Part shown: positions 10,122 through 22,195 of the stretch, one piece after another | How the letters are laid out: each line of letters begins with the position of its first letter | Numbering within the stretch: position 1 is the first letter of the stretch | DNA from: Zea mays | Taxonomy: Eukaryota > Streptophyta > Magnoliopsida > Poales > Poaceae | NCBI RefSeq assembly: GCF_902167145.1 | Contig: NC_050097.1 | Coordinates: 112,191,982 to 112,255,981 of the forward strand | Direction of reading: 5' to 3' | Length of the DNA stretch: 64,000 nt | Notes under the pieces: generated by a model | What the model was told of the DNA's origin: nothing | What the model saw: only the letters and a program-made list of their open reading frames with translations | The model's database searches: none | Program-made: the position numbers and the translations under genes

Positions 10122-11372
10122 TCACATGCAATCATACCATGCTCTTGGGGCTTGCTTGAGCTCATAAAGCGCCTTTGAGAGCTTATAGACATGGTTAGGA
10201 TACTCACTATCTTCAAAGCTGGGAGGTTGCTCAACATAGACCTCTTCCTTGATAGGGACATTGAGAAAGGCACTCTTCACGTCCATTTGATACAACTTAA
10301 AGCCATGGTAAGTAGCGTAGGCAAGTAATATACGAATTGACTCAAGCCTAGCTACGGGTGCATAGGTTTCATCAAAATCCAAACCTTCGACTTGTGAATA
10401 ACCTTTTGCAACAAGTCGGGCTTTGTTCCTAGTCACCACACCATGCTCATCTTGTTTGTTGCGGAATACCCATTTGGTACCTAAAATATTTTGGTTAGGA
10501 CGTGGAACTAAATTCCATACCTCATTCCTCGCGAAGTTGTTGAGTTCCTCTTGCATCGCCACCACCCAATCCGGATCTCTTAATGCATCCTCTACCCTAT
10601 ATGGCTCAATAGAGGACATAAAAGAGTAATGTTCACAAAAATGAGCAATTCGAGATCTAGTGGTTACCCCCTTGTGAATTTCATCAAGTATGGAGTTTAC
10701 TGCTTTAGGAGCAAATTTAGAATTTCTACCTCTCTTAATAAGAATAAAGCATTTGCTCCCAAAAACTCTAAAATATGAAACATTGGGCTTTTTACTAGTA
10801 AGAAGTTCATACGATGTTTTCTTGAGGATTTGGTGCAGGTAGAGTTGGTTGATGGAGTAGCAGGCGGTGTTAATCGCCTCCACCCAAAACCGATCCGAAG
10901 TCTTGTATTCATCAAGCATGGTCCTTGCCATATCCAGGAGAGTTCTATTCTTCCTCTCCACTACACCATTTTGTTGAGGTGTGTAGGGAGAAGAGAACTC
11001 ATGCTTGATGCCCTCCTCAAGAAATCCTTCAATTTGTGAATTCTTGAACTCCATTCCATTGTCGCTTCTAATCTTTTTTATGCTCAATCTGAACTCATTT
11101 TGAGCCTGTCTTAAGAATCTCTTTAGAGTCTCTTGGGTTTGAGATTTTTCCTGTAAAAAGAACACCCAAGTGAAGCGAGAATAGTCATCCACAATAACAA
11201 GATAGTACTTACTCCCACCAATGCTTATGTAAGAGATCGGGCCGAATAGATCCATGTGGAGTAGCTCAAGTGGCATGTCGGTCGTCATGATGTTCTTGTG
11301 TGGATGATGGACTCCAACTTGCTTCCCTGCTTGGCATGCACTACAAAGTCCTATCTTTCTCAAAATGAACAT
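10122..11372 (-). pseudogene. pol: Sirevirus pol: integrase and RT N-terminal half, with in-frame linker deletion
   Basis: The frame starts inside the integrase zinc domain (CSACQAGKQ) and keeps the DDE core: D in HMDLFGP, D in [10 protein letters not shown] in [10 protein letters not shown]. It then passes directly from KFAPKAV to [12 protein letters not shown] and the RT start ([46 protein letters not shown]). In Opie/Ji-like elements a long acidic, variable linker separates these blocks, so most of it appears deleted with the frame kept. A TGA at 10122-10124 ends the frame, probably from an arginine CGA codon. The following sequence continues as RT. Confidence 0.88.
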
Positions 11373-12149
11373 TTGTTAGTCCTAAAATGTGCTCTCTCTT
11401 TAGAAGCTTGTGAAGATTCTTCATTCCAACATGGGCAAGTCGGCGATGCCAGAGCCAAACCATATTAGTCTTAGCAATTAAGCAAGTGTCTAGTTTAGCC
11501 TTGTTATCATTAAAATCAACTATAGCTGACCATCTAACACTCCCTTAAATGCTATTGAATCATCACTTCTTCTAAAGACAGTAACACCTATATCAGTAAA
11601 GAGATAGTTGTAACCCATTTTACATAATTGAGAAACAGAAAGCAAATTGTAGTCTAATGAATCTACAAGAAAACATTAGAAATGGAATGGTCAGGAGATA
11701 TAGGAATTTTACCCAAACCTTTGACCAAACCTTGATTTCCATCCCCAAATGTGATAGCTCTTTGGGGATCTTCATTTTTCTCATATGAGGAGAACATCCT
11801 TTTCTGCCCTGTCATGTGGTTTGTGCACCCGCTATCGATTATCCAACTTGATCCATCGGATGCATAAACCTACAAAACAAATTTAGGCCTTGTTCTTAGG
11901 TACCCATACGGTCTTGGGTCCTTTTACATTAGAAACAAGCACCTTGGGTACCCAAACACAAGTCTTGGGACTCTTGAGTTTGCCCCCAACATATTTGACA
12001 ACTACCTTGCCTGATTTGTTAGTAAGCACATAAGAAGCATCAAAAGTCTTGAATGAAATATTATGCTCATTTGATGCATTAGGAATTTTCTTCTTAGCCA
12101 TTTTGATATGAGTGGTATGCCTAGAACTAGAAGCCTCATTTCTATACAT
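11373..12149 (-). pseudogene. pol: Sirevirus gag-protease junction and aspartic protease relic
   Basis: The protease signature WIIDSGCTNHMTG is readable on the minus strand near 11800-11850. It is followed by MFSSYEKNEDPQRAITFGDG and GLGKIPIS segments (about 11700-11800), the usual Copia protease core. The open frame 11883-12149 is the preceding basic linker (KSPKTCVWVPK repeats). Several small indels and stops separate these from the integrase frame, including the HHCC region at 11373-11460. Confidence 0.8.
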
Positions 12150-12248
12150 AAAAGCATGATGAGAAACAATGTGAGGTTTTCTAAGATGGATTTTCCTAAT
12201 TTTATGCTCAGGATAGTTTGCAGGATATAAAATGTAACCTTCTCTATC

Positions 12249-14314
12249 CTAAACTATGGGAGCCTTACCCTTAACAAAATTAGACAATTTCTTGGGGGCA
12301 TTAAGCTTGACATTGCCTTGGCTCCCTTGTTGGAACCCAATGCCATCCTTAATGCCAGGGCGTCTCCCATTATAGAGCATGCTTCTAGCAAATTTAAATT
12401 TTTCATTTTCTAGCTCATGCTCAACAATTTTAGCAGTTAATTTAGCTATATGATCATTTTGTTGTTTAATCATAGCAAGGTGATCATCAATAGCTTCAAC
12501 ATTAATATCTCTACATCTAGTGCAAATGGTGACATGTTCAACGGTAGATGTAGGAATATTGCAAACATTCAATTCCTCTATCTTAGCATTTAAACTAGCA
12601 TTCTCATCTCTAAGACAGGAAATTGAATCATTGCAAATGCTAAGCTCCTTAGATAAGTTTTCACATTTCTCTATTTCTAGAGCATAAGCATTCTTCAACT
12701 TAACAAATTTTTTATTTTCTTTAACGAGCAAGTCCTCTTGGCATTCCAAGAGATCATCCTTCTCGTTAATGGTTTCTATTAATTCATTTAACTTTTTTCT
12801 TTTGGTCCATGGTAAGGTTGGCAAAGAGAGAAACTAAATCATCTTCATTATCACTAGAGCTACCCTCATCATCAGATGTAGTGTATTTGTGGGTAACTCT
12901 AGAATGTACATTCTTCTTTTTGTCGTCCTTAGCCATGAGACACTTGTGGACGACGTTGGGGAAGAGGAGTCCCTTGTTGATGGCGATGTTGGTGGTGTCC
13001 TCGTCGGAGGAGTCGGTGGAGCTCTCGTCGTAGTCCCATTCCTGCCCCATGTGCGCCTCGCCACCCTTCTTCTTGTAGTACCTCTTTTTCTCCATCTTTT
13101 CTTCCCCTTCTTGTTGTCGTCCCTATCACTATCACTTGTATATGGACATTTAGCGATAAAATGACCGGACTTACCACATCGGTAGCACACCCTCTTGGAA
13201 CGGGGTTTGTAATCCTTCCCCTTCCTTTGCTTGAGGATTTGTCAAAAGCTCTTAATAATAAGAGCCATCTCCTTGTTGTCGAGCTTGGAGGCATTGATTG
13301 GAAGCCTACTTGGTGTAGACTCCTTCTTTACTTTTGTTGCTTTGAATGCAACGGGTAGCACCTCGGGTGTAGAGGTGGCGCCTTGCTCCAAGTTGAGAAT
13401 ATGTTTGGAGTCTTTGATCATAAGTTCAAAGCTCACAAACTTGTCAATTACCTCCTTGGGAGACATCTGTTTGTATCTAGGATCTCCACGGATTAATTGA
13501 ACATGATGGGATTGCAAAAAACAAGAGATCTTAGAATAACCTTGAACATTTCATGGTCATCCCACTTGGTGCTCCTGAGGTTGCACATTTGGTTCACCAT
13601 TGTTTTGAGCCGGTTGTACATGGCTTGTGGCTCTTCTCCTTTATTGAGGACGAATCGACCAAGCTCTCCCTCGATCGTCTCTCGCTCGGTGATCTTGGTC
13701 ACCCTGTCTCATTCGTGCACTGTTTTGAGGACGTCCAAAATCTCTTTGGCATGTTTCAATCCTTGCACCTTATTATACTCCTCTCGACACAAGGAGGCGA
13801 GGAGTATAGAAGTTGCTTGGGAGTTGAAATGTCTAAATTGGGTGGCCTCGTCCGAGTCATAATTCTCGTCGCGCACCTGTGGTGCTTGCGCTCCAAACTC
13901 AACAATATCTCAAATACTTTCGTGGAGTGAGGTTAGATGGTGCCTCATTTTATCACTCCACATGCAATAATCTTTACCATCAAAATATGGTGGTTTGCCT
14001 AGGGGTAACGAAAGTAATGGAGCACGCTTTGAAATGCGAGGATAGCGTAGAAGCATCTTACTATACTTCTTACGCTCATGGCGCTTCGAAGTTCTCGACT
14101 CGGCGCCGGATGTGGAAGGTGATGAAGAATCGGTCTCATAGTAGACCACCTTCTTCATTTTCTTTTTCTTCTTGTCACCCTTTCTAAGTGACTTGATGGA
14201 GGAAGAGGATTCCTCCTTATACTTGTCGCCGGACTCCCTTGATAGAGTCCTCCCCGAACCTATGGGTTTGTCGCTGGTGACGATCTTCCTCTTGGCGTGA
14301 TCTCCATACATCAC
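12249..14314 (-). pseudogene. gag: Sirevirus gag (fragmented)
   Basis: The gag is readable in pieces. The N-terminus (13910-14314) starts with a Lys/Ser-rich region, then PPYFDGKDYCMWSDKMRHHL, the entry to the Copia gag domain. The middle (13242-13702) has EGELGRFVLNKGEEPQAMYNRL and LIRGDPRYKQMSPKEVIDKF. The CCHC zinc knuckle CYRCGKSGHFIAKC lies near 13150-13190. The C-terminal part (12249-12824) is a long predicted coiled coil rich in E, K and N, with CTRCRDINV. The order and the long coiled coil fit Sirevirus gag. Frames change at least four times, so the gene is dead. Confidence 0.88.
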
Positions 14315-14345
14315 TTCGAGTTTGTTAGACTCTTAATGAAGACTG

Positions 14346-14357
14346 GCTCTGATACCA
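14346..14357 (-). other. Met-initiator tRNA primer-binding site (Sirevirus)
   Basis: The minus strand reads TGGTATCAGAGC two bases inside the 5' LTR, complementary to the 3' end of the initiator Met tRNA, as is usual for plant Copia elements. Confidence 0.93.
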
Positions 14358-14359
14358 AT

Positions 14360-15613
14360 TGAAAGTCGCCTAGAGGGGGGTGAATAGGCGAAACCTGAAA
14401 TTTATAAACTTAAACACACACTAAGGCTGGGGTTAGCGTTAGAATTACATTTGAGTGCGGAAGATTGTTTCCCTTGCTATGAGTTGCTTAATTAATGGAG
14501 ATGACGTTTGGGAGCAAACTTAAATCAATATTAGCAAGGAAACTTTAGAGAGAGGAAAGAGGGCAAACAAATCAAGCGAAGATCAAAGCGAGTGAACACA
14601 GTGATTTGTTTTACCGAGGTTCGGTTCCAAAGAACCTAGTCCCCGTTGAGGAGGCACAAAGGCTAGGTCTATTTCAACCCTTTCTCTCTCTCTCAAATGG
14701 TCACTTAGACCGGATGAGCCTTCTCCTTAATCAATTGGGTCACTAAGACCCCGCAAGGACCACCACACACTTAGGTGTCTCTTGCTAGCTTTACAAAGCA
14801 CTTAGAGAATGAGAATGGGAAGGAGAAAGGCAATCCAAGCAACAAGAGCACAAATGAACACAAAAACTCTCTCTCTCAAGTCACTAAGTGGTTGAGTTGA
14901 TTTTGAGACTTGGACAGAATTGAATTCTTTGAATGTGTCTTTGAGTGGTTGGCTTTGCTCTTGCAATGAATATGAAGTTCAGAAAACTTGGATGCCAATG
15001 GATGAGGTGGTTGGGGGTATTTATAGCCTCCAACCACTTCCTAGCCGTTGGCTGAGTCTGCTGGCGATGGGCACACCAGACATGTATTGTTCACTGTCCG
15101 GTGCGCGCCACGTCAGCACGCCCGTTGGGGTTTTGGAGCGGACGACCATTGGAACACTTGTCCTGAGAATGCACCAGACAGTCCGGTGCCACACCAGACA
15201 TGTCCGGTGACCTCTGACTTCTGCCGCGCACTGTTCATCACTATTCACTTTTGCAGTCGACCGTTGACGCGCAGTGACCATTGCTCCGCTGGCTCACCGT
15301 ACATGTCCGGTGCACACCGGACAGTCCAGTGAATTATAGTGGAGTGCGCCCAGAGAATTCCCGAGAGTGACCTATTCGTTGGGTGCCTAGCCTGGTGTAC
15401 CGGACAGTGTCCGGTGCGCCACTTGGAAGCACACTCTTATGTCTTGCTCCAAACTTGTTTATGTCCCCAACTGAATTTCTTTGTTGGTTTGTGTTGAACC
15501 TTATGCACATGAGATAAATGACATCTAAGCAAACTAGTTAGTCCACGTGGTTTGTGATGGACGTCAATCACCAAAATCGATTATAGGAAATGATTAAGTC
15601 TGTTTCCCTTTCA
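14360..15613 (-). repeat. 5' LTR of the Sirevirus element
   Basis: A 1,254-bp LTR that starts TGAAAGGGAAACAGAC and ends GCGACTTTCA on the minus strand. It contains several copies of the ACCGGACA / TGTCCGGT motif, including inverted pairs at 15304-15322 and 15399-15415. These short palindromes are a recognised feature of Sirevirus LTRs. Confidence 0.93.
15304..15415. promoter_or_regulatory. CCGGACA/TGTCCGG palindromes in the Sirevirus LTR
   Basis: Inverted pairs gtccggtgcacaccggac (15304-15321) and accggacagtgtccggtg (15399-15416) lie in the U3 part, with further half-sites near 15100 and 15195. In Sireviruses such palindromes are conserved in the LTR and are assumed to be regulatory; the role here is inference. 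Confidence 0.7.
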
Positions 15614-17300
15614 ATGTGCACCTGGATCACCTGTTTCACTCGCCATCTAGCTTCATCCGTGAGGTGATGGAGTGCCATTGTGGGGCTCCTTTGTTTCGTC
15701 TTGCAGCCTCTTGCCATGGTGCTGGTGCCATGGTGTTTGAATCGGCGGCTGAGCGGGAAAGGGTTCTATCTATGGGCACCATTGCATTGGAGGGCAACTC
15801 AGTTTGGCTTGAGCAGCATGAAGAGGCTAACAATTGTGCCATCACCGACTACCAATGGTATGCTGAACTTGCAGTTGTGGATTATCCTCTAGAACACTAG
15901 CAGTAAGGCCGAATGGTAACTATCTTGAGCTCCATCAAAAATGTTTGTTGTATTGACCTTAGCTGCCTGGTGGCGGGTGACTATAATTCTGTTCGTGGCG
16001 TAATGAAATCAATGGAGCGGAAGATGTGTTGGAAAAAATTTTCATCTCTAACCATAATGGTACACCTAGCATTGCATGTGTCTTCCTCATTTGTCTCTAG
16101 GCTAAGAATCATACGCTAAATCTCTCATAGCTTAGGGTCACCATTGTTCCTCTGATGCACCTTGTCATCGCCTCTTCCCCTACACAGTAATTCCCCCTGT
16201 TACCTCCCCTGCCATATCAAAGCAGCTCCTTTCGAACCCTAGTTACTCCTAGTACTAGTAGATTAAGCCATTCTACTCCCGCTGTCGAGCCTTGTCCACC
16301 TAGTAGACCGTTTTAGGGTGGCAATTCGGTTGTCCTCCAGACTTCTGTGATAGAATGGGAAATCAATGACTTGGCTCCACCCACACGCCTAGTTCATACT
16401 AGAATTGCTACCCCTTATCCTAGGGAGGGAAGAGTGTCATCTATCCCAGCCCATACCCCACTCACCCGTGGCACACTAATATTGAAACTGATGTGGCACC
16501 ATCCCTTGTTGAATCTATGATGGACAAAACTGCAGAGGAGAGTCTATTGAAAATAGCTACCTAGAAGGAGTTGGCCGTTGAGAGCTCTAGCTAATCTGGG
16601 GAAGACCCTGAACCTCTTTCGCAAGTGTCTGCAGTGGAGGTCTTCTCCATGGGTGGAGTGGATGAAAGTGGACATGAGAACGTTACACGTAAGCGTCAAG
16701 CCCGGCATAAGAGAATAGTTGACTCAACTCGCAAAAATTGCAGAAGCTCTAGGCTAAAGGCTAAGGAATCCTAAGGATATGAGAAGCTAGAAACAAAAGC
16801 AGGCAGGGTGAAAGCTACCAAAGTTGACTTCCTTGGTGTGTTTGAATGCTTGCATGCTGCTCTTGCTAAATAAAAAATATCAACTAATGGTGTTGTCTCC
16901 TTAGGTGAAGTTGATGACCTATGTGAGATCGCGCCCTCTTGTGAAGAGAATGATGAGGAAGTGGTTAGCGTCTCGGATGCTGCCAATGGGGTGGTCAGTT
17001 ACCCTTGATGCATGTTGTATGCATCCTACACTCCACTGTGTTGAGTCCCAATTGTGGAGCTACAAATTGGGACTGCTTTTGTGTCGATTGTCTATAGATA
17101 AACTGTCCATCCTAGCTCCCGTTTGCCCTGCTCCTCTTGCCTCTTTTTGTCAAAGTGGTAATTCATAGTACCTTTTGTAGGAGAAGTTATGAGGAGGCCT
17201 ATCTCCTTGTACCCTTCTGTTTCTGGTGTTGGGATGGAGCTAGGACTAGTTGGGAGTTACACCTCTCCCTTCCTTGTAAGTCCCACTTGGATGGTAATGC
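15614..17300 (+). pseudogene. LINE 1 ORF1 relic
   Basis: The open part 15616-15900 encodes MHLDHLFHSPSSFIREVMEC... with GAGAMVFESAAERERVLSMG, VWLEQHEEANNC and AVVDYPLEH. This pattern is common in the N-terminal nucleic-acid-binding region of plant LINE ORF1 (DUF4283-like). The rest (15900-17300) is degenerate, with basic stretches (KRQARHKRIV) near 16690. ORF1 proteins of L1 elements bind element RNA. The 5' part of the gene was separated by the Sirevirus insertion at 15613. Assignment rests on motif style and the endonuclease domain directly downstream. Confidence 0.6.
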
Positions 17301-17312
17301 TCAGAATAAATA

Positions 17313-17571
17313 TGAGTAGAATGTTTAACATTTGCTTTTGGAATGTTCGTGGTCTAGGCAATGCCTCTAAATGTGACTATGTCCAATCTACTTTCTTGTC
17401 TGCCAATCCTAGAATTGTTCTTCTCTAGGAAACTAAACTTGTTGACCCTGACCCTAGAAAAATTTACACCTTCCTCCCTCGATATTTAGATCAGTATAAT
17501 GTTTCCCCTCCTCCAACACGTCTGGGGCCTCATCACTGCCTGGTCCTCTAGGCTCTTTCACTACAACTCGT
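17313..17571 (+). pseudogene. LINE 1 ORF2: start of endonuclease domain
   Basis: Translation gives FNICFWNVRGLGNASKCDYV...PRIVLL-stop-ETKL, the N-terminal signature (NVRGL, ETK) of the apurinic-type endonuclease in plant L1 elements. This enzyme nicks target DNA to prime reverse transcription. The stop between PRIVLL and ETKL replaces a single codon. The domain reads on to SGASSLPGPLGSF or an equivalent GLITAWSS frame and is then cut at 17571 by a solo LTR; it resumes at 22196. Confidence 0.85.
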
Positions 17572-20500
17572 TGTCAGTGTTTCGAACCAGCTCCGACAAG
17601 TAAATTTGTTTGTGCTCTTTCTATGGTCCCAATAATGTGCTCGGTGGACACAAGATTTATACTGGTTCCAACAGAACATCCCTACATCCAGTATTTGGTG
17701 GCTCGCGCTACCGACATCATGTTGCTCAATACTCATAGTAGAGGTTACAAGCGGGCGAGAGAGGGATGAGCTCCCAAGTCTCCTATGCACGGCTAGACCT
17801 AAAGACTACAGGATTGGTGCTCTCTGCTAAGCCTTGAACATCGTGGTTGTTCGCTCCTTGGCTCCGGCCTCCGGGTCTTCTAGTGTCACACCCGGTTTTA
17901 AGGAACAAAGCCAGGTGCATCTCATACATGCGCCAAAGAAGACAACACATATAATAACAAAGTGTATAGAGATAAATGTCACAATATCATCAGAGTACTT
18001 ATTACATAGCGGAAGTCTTACAAAAATAAAATATAAATATAACAGGATCTAAATCCATCCTTGGCGCCAGAAAGTCAACTAGGAAACGCCACCTAAATTA
18101 GATCGAACTCCTCGTTGTGTGGCTCCCCTTGAACCACCTGTTCTTCTCCTGTGGGGGGTGTGAGACAGCAAGGGTGAGCTCACACATGTTCATCGCTCAA
18201 CAAGTTGTGGGGAATAATGTGCATGAACTCACCAAAGGTGGGAGTTCATGTGAAGTGTAAGGCTGATCAACAAAGTAAAGGTTGAAGCTGAGCATTGCTT
18301 TTATAAGTTGGTCAAAATTTTATTAGCAGTTACTAAGTGTCAGTAAATACCAAACCATAATAAATAATAGAACAAAATTAATAAATAATCCCATGCAAAT
18401 GAAAATGACAAATTCAATCTCAGTTACATAAATTAATCATGCGAGAGTCCTGAGCTGCTCTTGACCGTGAGCTCGGCTAGTATACCAGTTTTACACTCTG
18501 CAGAGGTTGTACCCTTTACTCACAAGTTGTGTATCCTATGTCACTAGGGTTTGCAAGGCCCTTAGACACTACCGAGGTGAATGGCTAGGGATCCACTATG
18601 AGGCCTTTACAAAGTTCCACTAGCTTCCGAAAACCCGCTACAGTTTATGGGAAGAGCACTTGCAAGAATCCCCTATCTGACCGCCATCACAGCAAAATCA
18701 ACCCGATAACCTCCTTGCATGCAACTCTCCTACTGCCCTTGCCCCTTTCGGATAAGGTAGTCTTTCACTAGCTTTCCTAATTAGTCAGCCAAGGGGTCCC
18801 ATTCCTCCCTTGTGGTGGCATGTGTTTCTCAAGTTAAGCTCCATGTTCCAATTAACATTAATGATCTTGACATGAACATAAATAAAATAACATAATAATT
18901 GGAACATGGATATAATAAAAATATTAACCCAAAACCATATGAAGCAATAGCAAAACTACCCAAGTGATTCAGGGGTAACCAAGGTAAAAAGATAAACTGT
19001 CTAGGGTGACCTATTGGGTCCCAGCAAAATTAAACCTATGCATTAATGGGTGATAATAAAGAACATTATTGGGTAAAAAGGAAGTGGTCAAGGGCACAAC
19101 TTGCCTGGGACTTGAGATTCCAGGTACCAGGATGAACTTCAGGTGACTCGTGACTTCACCGCTAGTCGTAGCAATACAAACAAATATGGTATATACAAAA
19201 TTAACATCATACCAAACATAAGAATAAACTGCATAATAATGTTCTACGCGTCGCTACGAGATCGCTGGATCGAGAACTACTAAGATCAAAGTCATGGTTT
19301 AGGAGTTATGATCTATGGAAGATCTATATGATTAAAATATTAAACTATATTATGAATTGGTTAGGATAAATCATATGAGAGGTTATTCTATAAATAATTA
19401 TCTCAACTTTAATCTAAGTTATAAATTTACCAGAAATTATATTTTGGTGGGTAATGATGAGCACATTAACAAGACTAACCAACATAAGTTAATTAAAGAT
19501 CTAATCATAAAATAATGAGACATGGTATAATAAATGTTGTTAATGCATAGTAAATATTTGTACGAAACTAACACAACTTGAATGGATCAAATCGGAGTTA
19601 CAGATTTTAAGTTATGAATTTCTAAAGATTCTATGTGTTTTGTACAAGATTAAATAGGATATAAATTTTAATGTGACTTTCATGTCAAAACAGTGGTACT
19701 AACTGATAAACAATAATATTAAAAAATTATAGGAATTGGAATGGATTAATTTGGACTTCATATGAATTTTCTATGATTTATACAAATTTCAGCATTTATT
19801 TTCACATTTAAAAATCATTTCCCAATTACTTTTACTAGATTTCTAATTCCCTGGACTGGGCGCCAAATTCTGGAAAAGCCAGGGGCCTCGGGATAAGAAT
19901 CCCCAGACACAGAGCACAGTGAATATGGACGGCGGGTTATTTTCTGATAAATGCAGGGTCTCTTACGCAAAATGCCACGACCGAAGGGGTATGCTCATAT
20001 CTCAGCCGCCAAATCTTTGATCATCGTCCCAGATTAAAACCCGCCCCACCGAACGAGTACGTAGTACTGGCCGTCGGATCACGGATCCTTGGCCCCTATT
20101 CTCCCATATCTAGTCAAAGCGTAGGGTGAATCTGCTTCGTCCAACACAGAGTCTATGGTTCTGATCTTATATGAGCTAAAGGGGTGTCTTCATCTAATTT
20201 CAACCATTCCCGTCTGATCCAATGGTCATGGTTGTTCTGCACGAATCAGTACGCGGGGCGCAATCCTCATCGTCCATTTGTAGATCGACGGCCACTGCAC
20301 CATTGTCTTCCTCCCGCCGTATACAGTCGCGCCGCTCTGCTCTCTCCGCCAGAGATCCGCCGGTGTAAGGTGGTTCCGCAGCCCAACCCATAATTCTGAC
20401 CCCCGTTACCCGTAAACGATTGTGGAGCAAACAAGGAGTTCACTGGACGATTACATACCGGCTAATTGGGCGCCTAGATAGATTGTCCACGTCCGTCCGC

Positions 20501-22195
20501 TAGGGCTGCCGCATGGGATACACCGTTGTCGAATTGAATGGGCCTCTGATGACCCCCCGCCAAAAGGATGGCTCGCAAACGACCCTTGCTCCACCGCGCT
20601 CGCCAATCACACCACTCTAGCAGTCCGGACGATGGCGGTCCGAGAACTCGGTGCGGCGGCGATCTCCTCTCTCGGTTTCCTTGAAGTGTGGCGAGGGGCA
20701 CGGTGGTTGAAGACATGGAGAGCACGACCAAGGCGGTCCTCTATCATATATGCACCCGGTCAAGCGATTGGGAGCACACGCGAGATCCCTGTGCTCGGCG
20801 GCTCCAGATTCTGTTACGGTACGACGGAGCACGAGCTGAACAAGTCCGACCAATGGGGCCACCGGTTAGAGACAACAGGGGGGTTGGCGGGGCGCGAATC
20901 CATCGCTGACGCGTAGACCCACATGTCGGCGTGTGGCGAAAGAGCGTGGGGCTGCGCGGGTGAGGGCATGGACCCACATGCCAGCCCAAGACGGTTTCAT
21001 GCGCGCGCGGGTTAAGAGCGGCAGACAGGGGGTCCACCTGTCGGCACGCGTGGAAATGAAGTCTGGGCCGCGCAGAAGTAATTCCTTAGTGGGCCGAAAA
21101 GCGGGAACTCAGCCCATTAAAGTATTTCTCCTTTTCTTTTTCTTCTATTTTCTGTTTTTCTTTATTCATAATTATTTTGAATCCAAATTTGAATTTGAAT
21201 TTCACCTTTGAGTCAATTATACAAATTCAAACTCTAGTGTAGGAATAATATATTTTTATTTACTTATTTTTATCTACATAATATTTATTTTCTTCCCTTT
21301 TCTAAATTCTCGAATTTCCTTCTCATTCTCTATTTTCTATCCCCTTTTGATTTACAAAATTAAAATTCAAATCCAGGATAAAGTTTAGGAATTCAATTCT
21401 TTAATACATACTCAAAATCAACTATGATGCAATAGATGTATATTTATTTTGATTAATTTATTTGCTTGGTAGATGTTTGAAATGTGAACCCACACATATT
21501 GTTTTCTTTCTTTTTAGAAGGATAGTATTTTGAATGTGGGATAAGAATCGAAAGTTACTTCAAAATTAAATATTCATGTAAATAAATGCTTATGGTGCAC
21601 CATTTAATGTAATGCATAATCATTTAGTTGAATAGAAAACTTTTCTATTACTTCCTTTCTAAAATAATTCTTGGTATTCAAAATTCAGTCCTCAATTTTT
21701 AACACTCAAGTATAATTTGGGATATCTAAATTTACTACTTTATCACTTCATATATTTATTTTATTATTATTTTTATATAGATTTTGGGCCTTACATCTGG
21801 TCTTGTCGTCCATGTGTGTGTGCGTATGTCTCTTGTCCTCTTGTGTTCTAACAGACCTCCTCCTTTTTATAGGCCAAGGTGGCGTCGGCTACCGGTAGCT
21901 TCCTAAGGAAGGAGCTACTGTGTTGTGTCAAAATGGGGTGTTCTACCTTGGTAAAGTTGTGTTTGTCCGTATGTGCCTCAGTCACTTGGGTTTCCCAGGT
22001 CGCACTCTTTATGGCGGGCAGCATGGGCAGTGAAGAGCTTCGACACCATCATTGTCGTCCCTGTGCAGCACGACCCCTAGCCGCCGTAGCCTAGGTGCCT
22101 CTGGACTAACCGAGAGTGGGTCCTTTTGGGGCGAACCTTTCCCTGACCTTCTACTGACTAGCGGGGCCTAGAGTCCCGGGGATCATTTCCTGACA
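17572..22195 (-). repeat. Solo LTR (outer, 712 bp) split by another solo LTR
   Basis: Ends are TGTCAG...CTGACA with flanking ctcgt (17567-17571) and ctcat (22196-22200), a target duplication with one mismatch. After removal of the nested LTR (17884-21795), about 710 bp remain (17572-17883 plus 21796-22195). The minus strand carries a CTATAAAAAGG box at about 21862-21875, which suggests minus orientation. No internal element sequence is present, so it is a solo LTR in the LINE 1 endonuclease. Confidence 0.8.
17884..21795 (-). repeat. Solo LTR of chromovirus-like element (3.9 kb)
   Basis: On the minus strand it begins TGTAAGGCCCAAAATC and ends CCGGGTGTGACA. It is flanked by tctag (17879-17883) and tctgg (21796-21800). 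Blocks within it match the long LTRs at 49729-53220 and 43439-64000 in inverted orientation, for example ctcaacaagttgtggggaat near 18200, gacctattgggtcccagc near 19010 and gcacaacttgcctgggactt near 19095. GC-rich sequence occupies 19850-21120 and AT-rich sequence the rest. The 94-aa-class reading frames in it (20184-21211) are not genes. There is no primer-binding site or coding region, so it is a solo LTR left by recombination. Confidence 0.85.

Larger units (their letters stand above)
8922..15613 (-). mobile_element. Ty1/copia retrotransposon, Sirevirus type (Opie/Ji-like), degraded
   Basis: A minus-strand Copia element with 5' LTR at 14360-15613, a Met-initiator primer-binding site at 14346-14357, gag, protease, integrase, RT and RNase H relics. 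The gag with a long coiled-coil tail, the CCGGACA/TGTCCGG palindromes in the LTR and the close resemblance to Opie/Ji polyproteins indicate the Sirevirus lineage. The 3' LTR is not present as a full copy: at 8922-8938 the sequence reaches a TGAAAGGGA motif like the LTR start and is then cut by the 8620-8921 LTR. The right end (15613) abuts LINE sequence, so this element inserted into LINE 1. Confidence 0.92.

Noticed and set aside
20184..21211. Several 70-97-aa frames in a GC-rich block
   Set aside because: The block is the GC-rich middle of a solo LTR; similar blocks exist in the other LTRs and none shows a protein motif.
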